From: Blautia glucerasea
GTDB taxonomy: Bacteria; Bacillota; Clostridia; Lachnospirales; Lachnospiraceae
DNA length: 64,000 nt
Direction: 5' to 3'
Assembly (NCBI RefSeq): GCF_013304385.1
Contig: NZ_JAAITU010000017.1
Location: 1-64,000, forward strand
Shown here: one piece after another, positions 17,090 to 25,237 of the stretch
How positions within the stretch are numbered: the first letter of the stretch is position 1
Layout: each line of letters opens with the position of its first letter
Made by a program: the position numbers and the translations under genes
Notes under the pieces: model-generated
What the model was told of the DNA's origin: nothing
Seen by the model: only the letters and a program-made list of their open reading frames with translations
Databases searched by the model: none

Positions 17090-18015
17090 CCAGTTGGAAC
17101 GGCAAGCCTTATCATTCTCTTGACTATATGCTTCGGCAGATGTTCGGAGAAAAGATATACAAGGTTACACTGAATGGCGGCATGACCTGTCCCAACCGTG
17201 ACGGTAAGATTGGGGAAAGAGGCTGTATTTTCTGCAGTGCAGGAGGCAGTGGTGATTTTGCTGCCAGTGCTTCCCTTTCCATTACGGAGCAGATCCGGCA
17301 ACAGATCCAGATGTTGTCTGCCAAACGCCCGATTCATAAATACATTGCCTATTTTCAGGCTTACACCAATACCTATGCTCCTGTAGAATATTTGGAGAGA
17401 ATATTCACCGAAGCCATCCAAAACCCGGATATCTGTGCCATATCCATCGGCACCAGACCGGACTGTCTGGAAGAGCCTGTGATTCGGCTGCTTTCCAGGC
17501 TGAATCAGATCAAGCCTGTGTGGGTAGAACTTGGTCTTCAGACCATCCACGAGCACACTGCCAGATATATCCGCAGAGGTTATCCTCTTTCCTGTTTTGA
17601 CCAGGCCATGCAAAGCCTTCATCAGGCAGGCCTGGATGTGATCGTACATACCATTCTGGGACTTCCGGGGGAGACCTCCAGGGATGTGCTTGACACCATG
17701 AAGTACCTGAACGCTTGTCAGATCCAGGGGATCAAGCTTCAGCTTCTCCATGTACTTTCCGGTACAGATTTGGCTGCTGATTACCAGACTGGGAAGTTTT
17801 CCGTACTGGACCGTGAAGAATACATTGATCTGGTGATCCGCTGTCTGGAACATCTGGATCCTTCCATAGTGATTCACAGGGTAACAGGAGATGGTCCCAA
17901 GGATCTGCTGATCGCCCCTTTGTGGGCTTCCAGGAAACGGGAAGTGCTGAATCTTCTCCATCACCAGATGAAAGAGCAGGGCAGCTATCAGGGCAAAGCC
18001 TTTATCCAAGTATAA
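17086..18015 (+). CDS. TIGR01212-family radical SAM protein
   Basis: A 309-residue radical SAM enzyme of the YtqA/TIGR01212 type. The cluster-binding Cys are in CPNRDGKIGERGCIFC (a spaced C-x12-C-x2-C rather than the classical CxxxCxxC), which is a hallmark of the family. Further landmarks are YFQAYTNTYAP, SIGTRPDCL, ELGLQTIHE, HTILGLPGE and the C-terminal VIHRVTGDGP. Substrate and product are unknown; tRNA modification has been suggested for relatives. It overlaps yesL by four bases and is 24 bases before the DUF4364 gene, so the three are probably one transcript. Confidence 0.85.
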   Translation: MTSWNGKPYHSLDYMLRQMFGEKIYKVTLNGGMTCPNRDGKIGERGCIFCSAGGSGDFAASASLSITEQIRQQIQMLSAKRPIHKYIAYFQAYTNTYAPVEYLERIFTEAIQNPDICAISIGTRPDCLEEPVIRLLSRLNQIKPVWVELGLQTIHEHTARYIRRGYPLSCFDQAMQSLHQAGLDVIVHTILGLPGETSRDVLDTMKYLNACQIQGIKLQLLHVLSGTDLAADYQTGKFSVLDREEYIDLVIRCLEHLDPSIVIHRVTGDGPKDLLIAPLWASRKREVLNLLHHQMKEQGSYQGKAFIQV

Positions 18016-18039
18016 ATACAATTTTAGGAGGTTGATCGT

Positions 18040-18552
18040 ATGGAAACACCATTTACAGTATATAAGCTTATTATTTTGTACATGCTGTCCCATTCAGACA
18101 CGGAACTTACCAATTCTCAGCTTTCTGAATTTATCCTTGACCGGGATTATACCAATTATTTTCATCTTCAGCAGGCTATCTCCGAGCTTGTGGAGGCAGG
18201 ACTGATCTACAAGCGGGTAAAGTCCAATTCCTCTTATTACCAGATCACCTCTGATGGTGCAAGCACCCTTTCTTTTTTTGAATCTGACCTTTCACCTGAG
18301 ATTCGTAAAGATGTATCCGAATTTCTAAAAACAGCCGGTTATGAAGTACAGAATTCCATTGTTACCCCTGCTGATTATTATATTACATCCCAGGGAAACT
18401 ACTCTGTACGCTGTCAGCTTCTTGAGAAAAACGTATCCCTGATCGACCTGAATATTTCCGTTCCCACACTGGAAGCTGCGGAAGCGGTATGTAAGGCTTG
18501 GCCTTTAAAATATCAGAAAATCTATGATAAATTAATGGAGGAGCTGTTATAA
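18040..18552 (+). CDS. DUF4364 winged-helix-like protein
   Basis: A 170-residue protein matching the DUF4364 family, common in Clostridia. The N-terminal half looks like a winged helix (TVYKLIILYMLSHSDTELTN, FHLQQAISELVEAGLIYKRV, SYYQITSDGASTLSFF). The C-terminal half is a beta-rich domain (NYSVRCQLLEKNVSLIDLNI). Regulatory function is likely from the fold, but no target is known. There is no membrane segment. AGGAGG lies 8 bases before the ATG, and the gene ends in a terminator. Confidence 0.78.
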   Translation: METPFTVYKLIILYMLSHSDTELTNSQLSEFILDRDYTNYFHLQQAISELVEAGLIYKRVKSNSSYYQITSDGASTLSFFESDLSPEIRKDVSEFLKTAGYEVQNSIVTPADYYITSQGNYSVRCQLLEKNVSLIDLNISVPTLEAAEAVCKAWPLKYQKIYDKLMEELL

Positions 18553-18568
18553 GCCCCTCCACTTTTAT
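18536..18568 (+). terminator. Terminator of the yesL-radical SAM-DUF4364 unit
   Basis: TGGAGG and CCTCCA pair, with an inner GCT/AGC after one mismatch, followed by CTTTTATAT. The arm includes the last codons of the DUF4364 gene. It lies between convergent genes. Confidence 0.6.
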
Positions 18569-18604
18569 ATCTGTTTCTCTATACTCCGGCAGAATATGGT
18601 CTTC

Positions 18605-19924
18605 TTAAGCCTGCTCCCGGATCTTCTCCATATGTTCTTTCAGTTTTTTCTCATATCCCATATCACTTAATTCATAAAAAGTTTCCCCAAGTATCTCAGA
18701 AGGCAGATACTGCTGCTCCACATAATGATTAGGAAAATCGTGTGCATACTTATAGCCGATGCCATGGCCAAGCTTCTCATGACCGCCATAATGGGCATCC
18801 TGCAAATGGGCAGGCACTGTTGTGCGCTTATGTTTTACAGAATCCATAGCTGCAAAAATTGCATTCACTGCTGAATTACTTTTGGGGGCGCATGCCATGT
18901 AAGCTGCTGCCTGGGCCAGAATGATCTGTGACTCCGGCATGCCTACACGCTCCACAGCCTGGGCTGCTGCCACAGCTACCTGAATCGCCTGGGGATCTGC
19001 ATTTCCAATATCCTCCGAAGCCAGGATCATAATCCTTCTTGCAATAAATTTCACATCTTCTCCTGCATACAGCATTTTTGCAAGATAATAAACGGCAGCA
19101 TCTGGATCTGATCCCCGCATACTTTTAATGAAAGCAGAAATAATATCATAATGATTATCCCCGTTCTTGTCATAACGTACCACCCGCTTCTGGATGCACT
19201 CAGAAGCCACTTCAAGAGTAATATGGATCTTCCCATCCTCTCCTCTTGGTGTAGTAAGGATCCCCAATTCAATGGCGTTCAATGCACTTCTTGCATCTCC
19301 CCCTGCCATATCTGCCAGGAAATCCAGGGCATCCTCATCGATCATAGCCTGGTAGCTGCCCATTCCTCTTTCTGTATCCTGGACAGCCCTCAGGATCAGT
19401 TCCTTGATCTCCGGTATTTCCAAGGCCTTCAGTTCAAATACAATAGATCTGGATAAAAGAGCACCGTTCACCTCAAAATAGGGATTCTCTGTAGTGGCAC
19501 CGATCAGGATCACTGTTCCATCCTCCACAAAAGGAAGCAGATAGTCCTGCTGACTTTTGTTAAAACGATGAATCTCGTCAATGAACAGGATCGTTTTCTT
19601 ACCGTACATACCAAGAGTATCCTGTGCCTGCTTGACAACCTCTTCCATATCTTTCTTCCCTGCCACTGTGGCATTGATCTGTGTAAAGTTGGCACTTGTA
19701 GTATTGGCAATCACCTTTGCTAACGTGGTTTTACCTGTTCCCGGCGGTCCATAGAATATAACTGAAGTCAGCTTGTCAGCCTTGATTGCCCGGTAAAGCA
19801 GCTTGTCCTTACCCACAATATGCTGCTGCCCCACCACCTCATCCAGAGTCCTTGGGCGAAGTCTAGACGCAAGCGGGGACTCTCTTTCCATTGTTTTTGA
19901 TTTTGCATATTCAAATAAATCCAT
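18605..19924 (-). CDS. rarA: Replication-associated recombination protein A (RarA/MgsA)
   Basis: AAA+ ATPase of the clamp-loader family that acts at stalled forks. The 439-residue form starts at MDLFEYAKS, chosen because GGGAG lies 8-10 bases upstream. Motifs: LRPRTLDEVVGQQHIVG (box II), Walker A GPPGTGKTTLA, Walker B ILFIDEIHRF, sensor I LIGATTENPYF, and arginine-finger region ALLSRS. The C-terminal part has MRGSDPDAAVYYLAKML and ASEDIGNADP, as in MgsA. Length agrees with the family. It is transcribed alone, downstream of the deacetylase gene in the same direction. Confidence 0.93.
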   Translation of the reverse strand: MDLFEYAKSKTMERESPLASRLRPRTLDEVVGQQHIVGKDKLLYRAIKADKLTSVIFYGPPGTGKTTLAKVIANTTSANFTQINATVAGKKDMEEVVKQAQDTLGMYGKKTILFIDEIHRFNKSQQDYLLPFVEDGTVILIGATTENPYFEVNGALLSRSIVFELKALEIPEIKELILRAVQDTERGMGSYQAMIDEDALDFLADMAGGDARSALNAIELGILTTPRGEDGKIHITLEVASECIQKRVVRYDKNGDNHYDIISAFIKSMRGSDPDAAVYYLAKMLYAGEDVKFIARRIMILASEDIGNADPQAIQVAVAAAQAVERVGMPESQIILAQAAAYMACAPKSNSAVNAIFAAMDSVKHKRTTVPAHLQDAHYGGHEKLGHGIGYKYAHDFPNHYVEQQYLPSEILGETFYELSDMGYEKKLKEHMEKIREQA

Positions 19925-19991
19925 ATATCTGTAACTCCCATCTGAAGAACTATGTCCTTGTTGTTCACATTTCATCTGCCTCATGATTGGA

Positions 19992-19997
19992 ATTATA
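19992..19997 (-). promoter_or_regulatory. -10 element for rarA
   Basis: TATAAT on the minus strand, about 65 bases before the rarA start. The -35 region (GTACTT) is weak. Confidence 0.35.
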
Positions 19998-20034
19998 ACA
20001 GAAAAATTAGTAAAAGTACATATGTTCCCAGTTT

Positions 20035-20727
20035 TTACATGATCAGCAGCTGATCCACAGTCACAAATTCATAGCCTCGCTCCAGCAGTTCATCCATGAT
20101 CTGCACGGCTGCATCCACAGAAGTCTGGTAGCCGTCATGCATCAGGATGATTGAGCCGTCTTTTACCTGAGATCGTACCAGTCTCATAATGCAATCCACA
20201 TTTTTACTTTTCCAGTCCAATGTGTCCACATCCCAAAGAACCGGGAACATAGTCACCAAAAGGTCAAAATTTTTCGGCCAGGCTCCAAAGGGAGGACGTA
20301 CATACTGGGGATACACCCCAGTGATCTTGTATATCTCATTACTGGTTCTTTCTACCTCAGTTCTAGCCTGGGCAACAGGGATTTTATCCAGCTCTACATG
20401 ATTATAAGTATGGTTTCCCAACAGATGTCCTTCCTTTTGCATCTGTTGCACCAGCTTTTCATTTCCCGGGATGTTTTTACCCATAAGAAAAAAAGAGGCA
20501 TGGATTCCTCTTTTTCCTAATTCATTTAATAGAGCCGGTGTATACTTTTTGTTTGGACCGTCGTCAAAGGTAAGGGCAACTTTTGGCTTCTCTATCTGTA
20601 TCACCTGGATGATCTGCCTTTTTTCCCGATTGAAAGCTCCAGCCCCCACTCCTACTGCTGCCAGGAACAGACTCCATGTAAGTGCAGCTGCTATCGTTCT
20701 GATCTTTTTGATCCAGTTCTTCTCCAT
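20035..20727 (-). CDS. Polysaccharide deacetylase (NodB domain), membrane anchored
   Basis: A 230-residue carbohydrate esterase 4 protein. An N-terminal membrane anchor or signal (IAAALTWSLFLAAVGVGAGAF) is followed by the NodB domain. Motif 1 is TFDDGPNKKYTP, with the catalytic base Asp and metal Asp. Motif 2 is HTYNHVEL, with the metal His pair. Motif 3 is RPPFGAWP, then DVDTLDWKSKN and ILMHDGYQTSVDA. It probably removes N-acetyl groups from peptidoglycan or a related glycan outside the membrane. I start at MEKNW because GGAG lies 11 bases upstream; the earlier GTG has its site abutting. A sporulation (PdaA/PdaB) role cannot be separated from a vegetative one. Confidence 0.85.
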   Translation of the reverse strand: MEKNWIKKIRTIAAALTWSLFLAAVGVGAGAFNREKRQIIQVIQIEKPKVALTFDDGPNKKYTPALLNELGKRGIHASFFLMGKNIPGNEKLVQQMQKEGHLLGNHTYNHVELDKIPVAQARTEVERTSNEIYKITGVYPQYVRPPFGAWPKNFDLLVTMFPVLWDVDTLDWKSKNVDCIMRLVRSQVKDGSIILMHDGYQTSVDAAVQIMDELLERGYEFVTVDQLLIM

Positions 20728-20821
20728 TTTGAAATCCACTCCGCCTTTTCCTATACTATATGCAGATTTCTTCTGAATAGACTATTGGAAACACCGGTAT
20801 ATCTTCTCACAGCTGATATAA

Positions 20822-20852
20822 AACAACAGCGAGAACCCTGAAGTCCCCGCTG
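20822..20852 (-). terminator. Terminator of the liv-cytidylate kinase operon
   Basis: On the minus strand CAGCGGGGAC pairs with GGTTCTCGCTG (with two G-U pairs), followed by TTGTTTTA. It lies about 40 bases after the kinase-like gene. Confidence 0.65.
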
Positions 20853-20890
20853 CCTGCATACCTTATTATTGTAATTTTGTGCTCACAGAT

Positions 20891-21520
20891 TTAGTTAAGC
20901 TTCTCCCGAAGAAGTGCCAGCCTGTGTTCGATTTCCTCTACGCACTTATCGTAGCCAAGCTTGCTGCTGTCAAGACACAGATCGTAATTAGTAGCATCTG
21001 TCCACTCTTTGCCTGTAAATCTGCGGCAATATTCAAACTTGCGTTTATCATCCTTCTGAAGGAATTTCTCAATCTCCCTTGGTGTTTTGCTCAGTTTCTC
21101 TGCTGCCTTCTCCATACGGAATTCCCAGGATGCATGAATAAACACACTTAAAACATTGGGATAATCCTTCAGCACATAATTGGAACAACGTCCAATGATC
21201 ACACAGGACTCCGTCTCTGCCAGATGGCGGATCGTTTTGGCCTGATAATTAAAAAGATTCTCATCGGATGTAAATTCTTTGCTGTGTGGTGGGATCAGAT
21301 CTCCTGTATAAATGCTTTCTTTTTTGAAAAGAGGCGGCTTGGCACTACTGTACTCATCCACTCTTCCAAAAAGTGTTTCATGGATCCCACTGTCATCAGA
21401 AGCCATACGGATAATGTCCTTATCATAATAGGAAATCCCCAGCTTCTTGGAAAGCATTTCGCCTACTGTACGGCCGCCACTGCCATACTGTCTTGCAATG
21501 GTAATCACATAATTACTCAT
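20891..21520 (-). CDS. Cytidylate kinase-like family protein
   Basis: A 209-residue P-loop protein of the cytidylate-kinase-like group (Cytidylate_kin2). The loop is ITIARQYGSGGRTVGEML, where the usual GKS/T is replaced by GSGGR. This is normal for this group and distinguishes it from true Cmk. Other landmarks are YDKDIIRMAS, VIIGRCSNYVLKD and VFIHASWEFRMEKA. The C-terminal YDLCLDSSKLGYDKCVEEIE is also typical. The substrate is unknown. It is 12 bases after livF and shares the liv terminator, so it is probably cotranscribed, though a link to amino acid uptake is not evident. Confidence 0.8.
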   Translation of the reverse strand: MSNYVITIARQYGSGGRTVGEMLSKKLGISYYDKDIIRMASDDSGIHETLFGRVDEYSSAKPPLFKKESIYTGDLIPPHSKEFTSDENLFNYQAKTIRHLAETESCVIIGRCSNYVLKDYPNVLSVFIHASWEFRMEKAAEKLSKTPREIEKFLQKDDKRKFEYCRRFTGKEWTDATNYDLCLDSSKLGYDKCVEEIEHRLALLREKLN

Positions 21521-21531
21521 GTCGTCCCTCC

Positions 21532-22242
21532 TTATTCTCCCAGATATGCCTTCTGCACAGCCTTATCATTAAGCAAATCACTGGCTTTGCCGCTCATGCT
21601 GATTCTTCCAGTCTCCAGTACATATGCACGGTCTGCAATGGTAAGAGCCTTCTTAGCATTCTGTTCTACAAGAAGAACGGTTGTACCGCTCTCACTTACT
21701 ACACGTATTATATCGAAGATCTCATTAACAAAAATAGGTGAAAGACCCATAGAGGGCTCATCCATAACGATCAGCTTTGGTTTGCTCATCAGTGCACGAC
21801 CCATGGCAAGCATCTGCTGCTCACCACCTGATAAGGTACCTGCTCTTTGCCCTTTTCGCTCTTCCAGTCTGGGGAAGCGCTTATAAATACCGGCAAGGCT
21901 TTCCTGGATCTCAGCCTTATCCTTTCTTGTGTAAGCTCCCATGATCAGATTCTCATAAACACTCAGATCAGAAAACACCCTTCGCCCTTCCGGTACATGG
22001 GCAATTCCAAGTTCCACGATCTTATGGGCCGGAATCTTTGTAATATCCTTGCCCTCAAAAGTGATGGATCCTTCTTTTGCGCTAAGAAGACCTGTCAATG
22101 TCTGAAGGGTGGTGGTTTTTCCTGCGCCATTGGCGCCGATCAGTGCAATAACCTCTCCCTGGTTTACTTCAAAGGAAATCCCCTTCAATGCATGGATCAC
22201 ACCATAATATACGTGCAAATCTTTTACTTCTAACATTGCCAT
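21532..22242 (-). CDS. livF: Branched-chain amino acid ABC transporter ATPase LivF
   Basis: HAAT-family ATPase of 236 residues. It starts MAMLEVKDLHVYYGVIHALKG, with Walker A GANGAGKTT, signature LSGGEQQMLAMGRAL, Walker B LIVMDEPSMGL and switch His region LLVEQNAKKAL. The YYG near the N-terminus and VPEGRRVFSDLSVYENL are LivF hallmarks. It pairs with LivG as the heterodimeric motor for LivHM. GGAGG lies 8 bases before the ATG, and the gene follows livG by 13 bases. Confidence 0.93.
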   Translation of the reverse strand: MAMLEVKDLHVYYGVIHALKGISFEVNQGEVIALIGANGAGKTTTLQTLTGLLSAKEGSITFEGKDITKIPAHKIVELGIAHVPEGRRVFSDLSVYENLIMGAYTRKDKAEIQESLAGIYKRFPRLEERKGQRAGTLSGGEQQMLAMGRALMSKPKLIVMDEPSMGLSPIFVNEIFDIIRVVSESGTTVLLVEQNAKKALTIADRAYVLETGRISMSGKASDLLNDKAVQKAYLGE

Positions 22243-22255
22243 TTTCGTTTCCTCC

Positions 22256-23014
22256 TTACTCTCCCAGATATGCTGTGATAACGGCCGGGTCTTTCAGCAC
22301 CTGTGCTGTCTTGCCCTGGCAAAGGACCTGACCAAAGTTCAGAACAGTCAGTTCCTCACAGATACCGCCTACCAGCTTCATATCATGCTCGATCAGCAGG
22401 ATCGTCATATTGAAATGGTCACGTACAAAACGGATCATATCCATCAGTTCCTGAGTCTCATTAGGGTTCATACCTGCTGCAGGCTCATCCAGAAGCAGCA
22501 GCTTAGGTTCTGTAGCAAGTGCTCTGGCAATCTCCAGCTTACGCTGTTCACCGTAAGGCAGGTTGCTTGCAAGATAATCTGCAAAAGCATCAAGACCGAA
22601 CACTTTCAGAAGCTCCATAGCTTTTTCATTCATCTGCTTCTCAACTTTAAAATATTTTGGAAGTCTGAATACACCTGTAAAGGTAGAATACTTATAATTG
22701 TTGTGCAGACCTGCTTTTACATTGTCCAGCACTGTCATATCCTTAAACAGACGGATATTCTGGAAAGTTCTTGCAACACCTGCTTTATTGATCTCTATAG
22801 GATTTTTACCTGTAATATCAACGCCGTCCAGCTTGATGATCCCTTCAGTAGGCTTATATACACCGGTAAGAAGATTGAATACAGTTGTTTTTCCTGCTCC
22901 GTTAGGTCCGATCAGGCCGTATAATTCCCCCTGGTTGATCTGAATATTAAAATTATCAACTGCATGAAGGCCGCCAAACTGAATGGACAGGTTTTTTACC
23001 TCTAAAATAGCCAT
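22256..23014 (-). CDS. livG: Branched-chain amino acid ABC transporter ATPase LivG
   Basis: HAAT-family ATPase of 252 residues. It starts MAILEVKNLSIQFGGLHAVD, with Walker A GPNGAGKTT, GVARTFQNIRLFKDMTVLDN, signature LPYGEQRKLEIARAL, Walker B LLLLDEPAAGMN and switch LLIEHDMKLV. The replacement of LSGG by LPYG is normal for LivG. I choose the ATG with GGAGG 10 bases upstream over a TTG two codons earlier. It starts two bases before the livM stop region, so the operon is tightly packed. Confidence 0.93.
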   Translation of the reverse strand: MAILEVKNLSIQFGGLHAVDNFNIQINQGELYGLIGPNGAGKTTVFNLLTGVYKPTEGIIKLDGVDITGKNPIEINKAGVARTFQNIRLFKDMTVLDNVKAGLHNNYKYSTFTGVFRLPKYFKVEKQMNEKAMELLKVFGLDAFADYLASNLPYGEQRKLEIARALATEPKLLLLDEPAAGMNPNETQELMDMIRFVRDHFNMTILLIEHDMKLVGGICEELTVLNFGQVLCQGKTAQVLKDPAVITAYLGE

Positions 23015-23016
23015 GA

Positions 23017-24090
23017 TCAAGCCGCCTCCTTTTCTTTTCCATGTTTTTTTAATTTATCAGCTACTCTGCTTCTGAAATCCCTTGCAGCAGGAGCCCAGTT
23101 AAACAGCATCATAACGATCATAATAATTGCATAGATCAGCATACGGTATGTGGAGAATCCACGAAGCAGCTCCGGAAGGGCATACAGGATAATAGTAGCA
23201 ATGATGGAACCACGAAGATTACCAATACCGCCAAGGATCACGTAAACCAGGAATGTAATAGACAGGTTATAGTCAAAAACGGAAACCTTCAGCATGGAAA
23301 GGTTATGTGCATAAAGCACACCTGCCACACCTGCAATCGCTGCTGAAATGGTAAAAGCAAGCAATTTGTTCTTGGTTACATTGATGCCAATGGATTCTGC
23401 AGCAATACGATTATCCCTGGTAGCCGTAATGGCACGTCCGCTTCTGGAATTTACCAGGTTCTGTACAACAAACAGAGACACCAGTACCAGAATCACACCG
23501 ATCAGGAAAAAGTAATCTTTAATGTCTTTATAAAGTGTAGCTGTCTTGGAAATACCAAGCGCCCCCTTAATGATCTGCTTTCCACCCGGCTCCAGCTGAA
23601 GCGCACCGGAGCTTGTAGCAACATGAAGGCCTTTGCTGTCCACACCCACATACAAAATATTGATCAGATTCTTAATGATCTCGCCAAAAGCAAGTGTTAC
23701 GATAGCAAGATAGTCCCCCCGAAGACGAAGTACCGGAATGCCGATCAGGAAACCAAGGAGTGCAGCTACTGCTGCCCCGATGAGAATCGCAATGATCAGT
23801 CTTGGTACAGAGGGGATCACATCGCTTGCAACATGAGAAAATACTGCACTTGCATATGCGCCCACGCACATAAAGCCTGCATGTCCAAGGCTCAATTCAC
23901 CAGAATAACCTACAACCAGGTTCAGGGAAATGGCTGCAATTACATATACACAGATTGGAACAAGAAGACCTGTCAGAAGCCTGGACAGATTTCCTGTGGA
24001 AGAAAGCGTCTGTGCAACAGCAAAGATCACAAGCACCATGCCATATGTAATAAAATTGTTTTTTGATGTTTTGTTCATACCTTTCTTCAT
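23017..24090 (-). CDS. livM: Branched-chain amino acid ABC transporter permease LivM
   Basis: A 357-residue permease with about nine membrane segments, including LLVPICVYVIAAISLNLVVG, ILIGAAVAALLGFLIGIPVL and LLAFTISAAIAGVAGVLYAH. The conserved loop RLRGDYLAIVTLAFGEI and the YSGELSLGHAGFM segment mark LivM. A long external or cytosolic stretch (GSKGLHVATSSGALQLEPGG-like, near 165) is usual for the family. The C-terminus is basic (KKHGKEKEAA). Start at MKKGMNK, with GAGG 8 bases upstream. It lies between livH and livG. Confidence 0.92.
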   Translation of the reverse strand: MKKGMNKTSKNNFITYGMVLVIFAVAQTLSSTGNLSRLLTGLLVPICVYVIAAISLNLVVGYSGELSLGHAGFMCVGAYASAVFSHVASDVIPSVPRLIIAILIGAAVAALLGFLIGIPVLRLRGDYLAIVTLAFGEIIKNLINILYVGVDSKGLHVATSSGALQLEPGGKQIIKGALGISKTATLYKDIKDYFFLIGVILVLVSLFVVQNLVNSRSGRAITATRDNRIAAESIGINVTKNKLLAFTISAAIAGVAGVLYAHNLSMLKVSVFDYNLSITFLVYVILGGIGNLRGSIIATIILYALPELLRGFSTYRMLIYAIIMIVMMLFNWAPAARDFRSRVADKLKKHGKEKEAA

Positions 24091-24100
24091 CTTGTCCACC

Positions 24101-24985
24101 TCACACTTTCTCCTGGATATTCTTACCGAATAATCCTGCCGGTTTTACAAGGAGTACAATAATCAGGACTCCAAACACAATAGCGTCTGCAACCTGAGAA
24201 GAAATATATGCTTTACTGAAGATCTCAATCACACCAAGGAGAAGTCCGCCGATCATCGCACCTGGAATGGATCCTATGCCTCCAAATACAGCAGCTACAA
24301 AAGCCTTGATACCAGGCATAGCACCTGTGTAAGGAGAAAGAGTTGGGTATGCAGAGCACATGAAAAGACCTGCAATCGCAGCCAGCCCAGAACCAATAGC
24401 AAAAGTAAGGGAGATGGTTGCATTTACATTAACACCCATCAGCTGTGCAGCATCCCGATCCTCGGAAACTGCCTGCATGGCACGTCCAGGCTTCGTCTTC
24501 TTAACAAAAAGCTGTAATCCAACCATGATCACAATACATGCAACAATGGTCAGGATCGTCATCCCCTTGATCACCAGTTCTCCACCAAACAAAGACAGAG
24601 ACGGAAGATCGATCACTGTAACAAAGCTCTTCGCATCAGCGCCAAAAACCAAAAGAGCCAGGTTCTGCAGAAGATAGCTGACACCAATGGCAGTGATCAG
24701 AACTGCCAGATTAGATGATGCTTTACGGAGAGGACGATATGCAACTGCCTCGATCACAACACCCATCAATGTACAGATCACAACAGATAAAAGAATTGCC
24801 ACTGCAGGTGACAGTCCGGCTTTTGTGATAGCGGTAAGGATCACAAAAGCACCAACCATGATTACATCGCCATGGGCAAAATTCAGCATCTTTGCAATTC
24901 CATACACCATAGTATAACCAAGTGCGATCATTGCGTAGATACTTCCAAGGTTTATCCCGTCTTTTAAATATACCAAAAAACTCAT
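24101..24985 (-). CDS. livH: Branched-chain amino acid ABC transporter permease LivH
   Basis: A 294-residue permease with about eight membrane segments. Family signatures are LKDGINLGSIYAMIALGYTMVYG at the start, MLNFAHGDVIMVGAFV, GRAMQAVSEDRDAAQLMGVN in the cytosolic loop, and FVAAVFGGIGSIPGAMIGG near the C-terminus. GAGGTGGG precedes the ATG. A structured leader of about 100 bases (25020-25100) and a hairpin (25144-25176) separate it from livK, which may set the ratio of binding protein to transporter. Confidence 0.92.
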   Translation of the reverse strand: MSFLVYLKDGINLGSIYAMIALGYTMVYGIAKMLNFAHGDVIMVGAFVILTAITKAGLSPAVAILLSVVICTLMGVVIEAVAYRPLRKASSNLAVLITAIGVSYLLQNLALLVFGADAKSFVTVIDLPSLSLFGGELVIKGMTILTIVACIVIMVGLQLFVKKTKPGRAMQAVSEDRDAAQLMGVNVNATISLTFAIGSGLAAIAGLFMCSAYPTLSPYTGAMPGIKAFVAAVFGGIGSIPGAMIGGLLLGVIEIFSKAYISSQVADAIVFGVLIIVLLVKPAGLFGKNIQEKV

Positions 24986-25020
24986 AACCCACCTCGTAAT
25001 ATGAATGATTTGTATTTTAT

Positions 25021-25100
25021 GAGCGTGCTTGAAAATTCATTCCCGAATGTAAATAGTCTAAAGTCTTAGTCTTTCCGGAAGTAAATTTTCAGACACGCTC
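25021..25100 (-). promoter_or_regulatory. Long stem-loop in the livK-livH spacer
   Basis: GAGCGTG-C-TTGAAAATT (25022-25038) faces AATTTTCAG-A-CACGCTC (25083-25099), giving a long interrupted stem. Inside, AGTCTAAAGTC and GACTTTAGACT-like segments can pair. It ends 37 bases before the livH start. A role in RNA processing or stability is inferred. Confidence 0.45.
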
Positions 25101-25143
25101 CAGGTCACTTTAAAGAAAATCACCAGGATTTTCTTAAATACAA

Positions 25144-25176
25144 GAGGGAGACGGCAATCATCTTAACCGTCTCCCC
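25144..25176 (-). terminator. Hairpin after livK
   Basis: GGGGAGACGG and CCGTCTCCC pair on the minus strand, followed by TCTTGTATTT. The T-run is weak, so partial read-through into livHMGF is expected. Confidence 0.6.
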
Positions 25177-25237
25177 GTTTGCTTAACGGCCATTCCCTGT
25201 ATATCCAGGAAAATGTCCCTGTATTTTGTTCAAAGGA

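Noticed and set aside
17011-18093. 360-codon minus-strand frame opposite the radical SAM gene
   Set aside because: Antisense shadow; the plus-strand gene has the family Cys motif and a good start.
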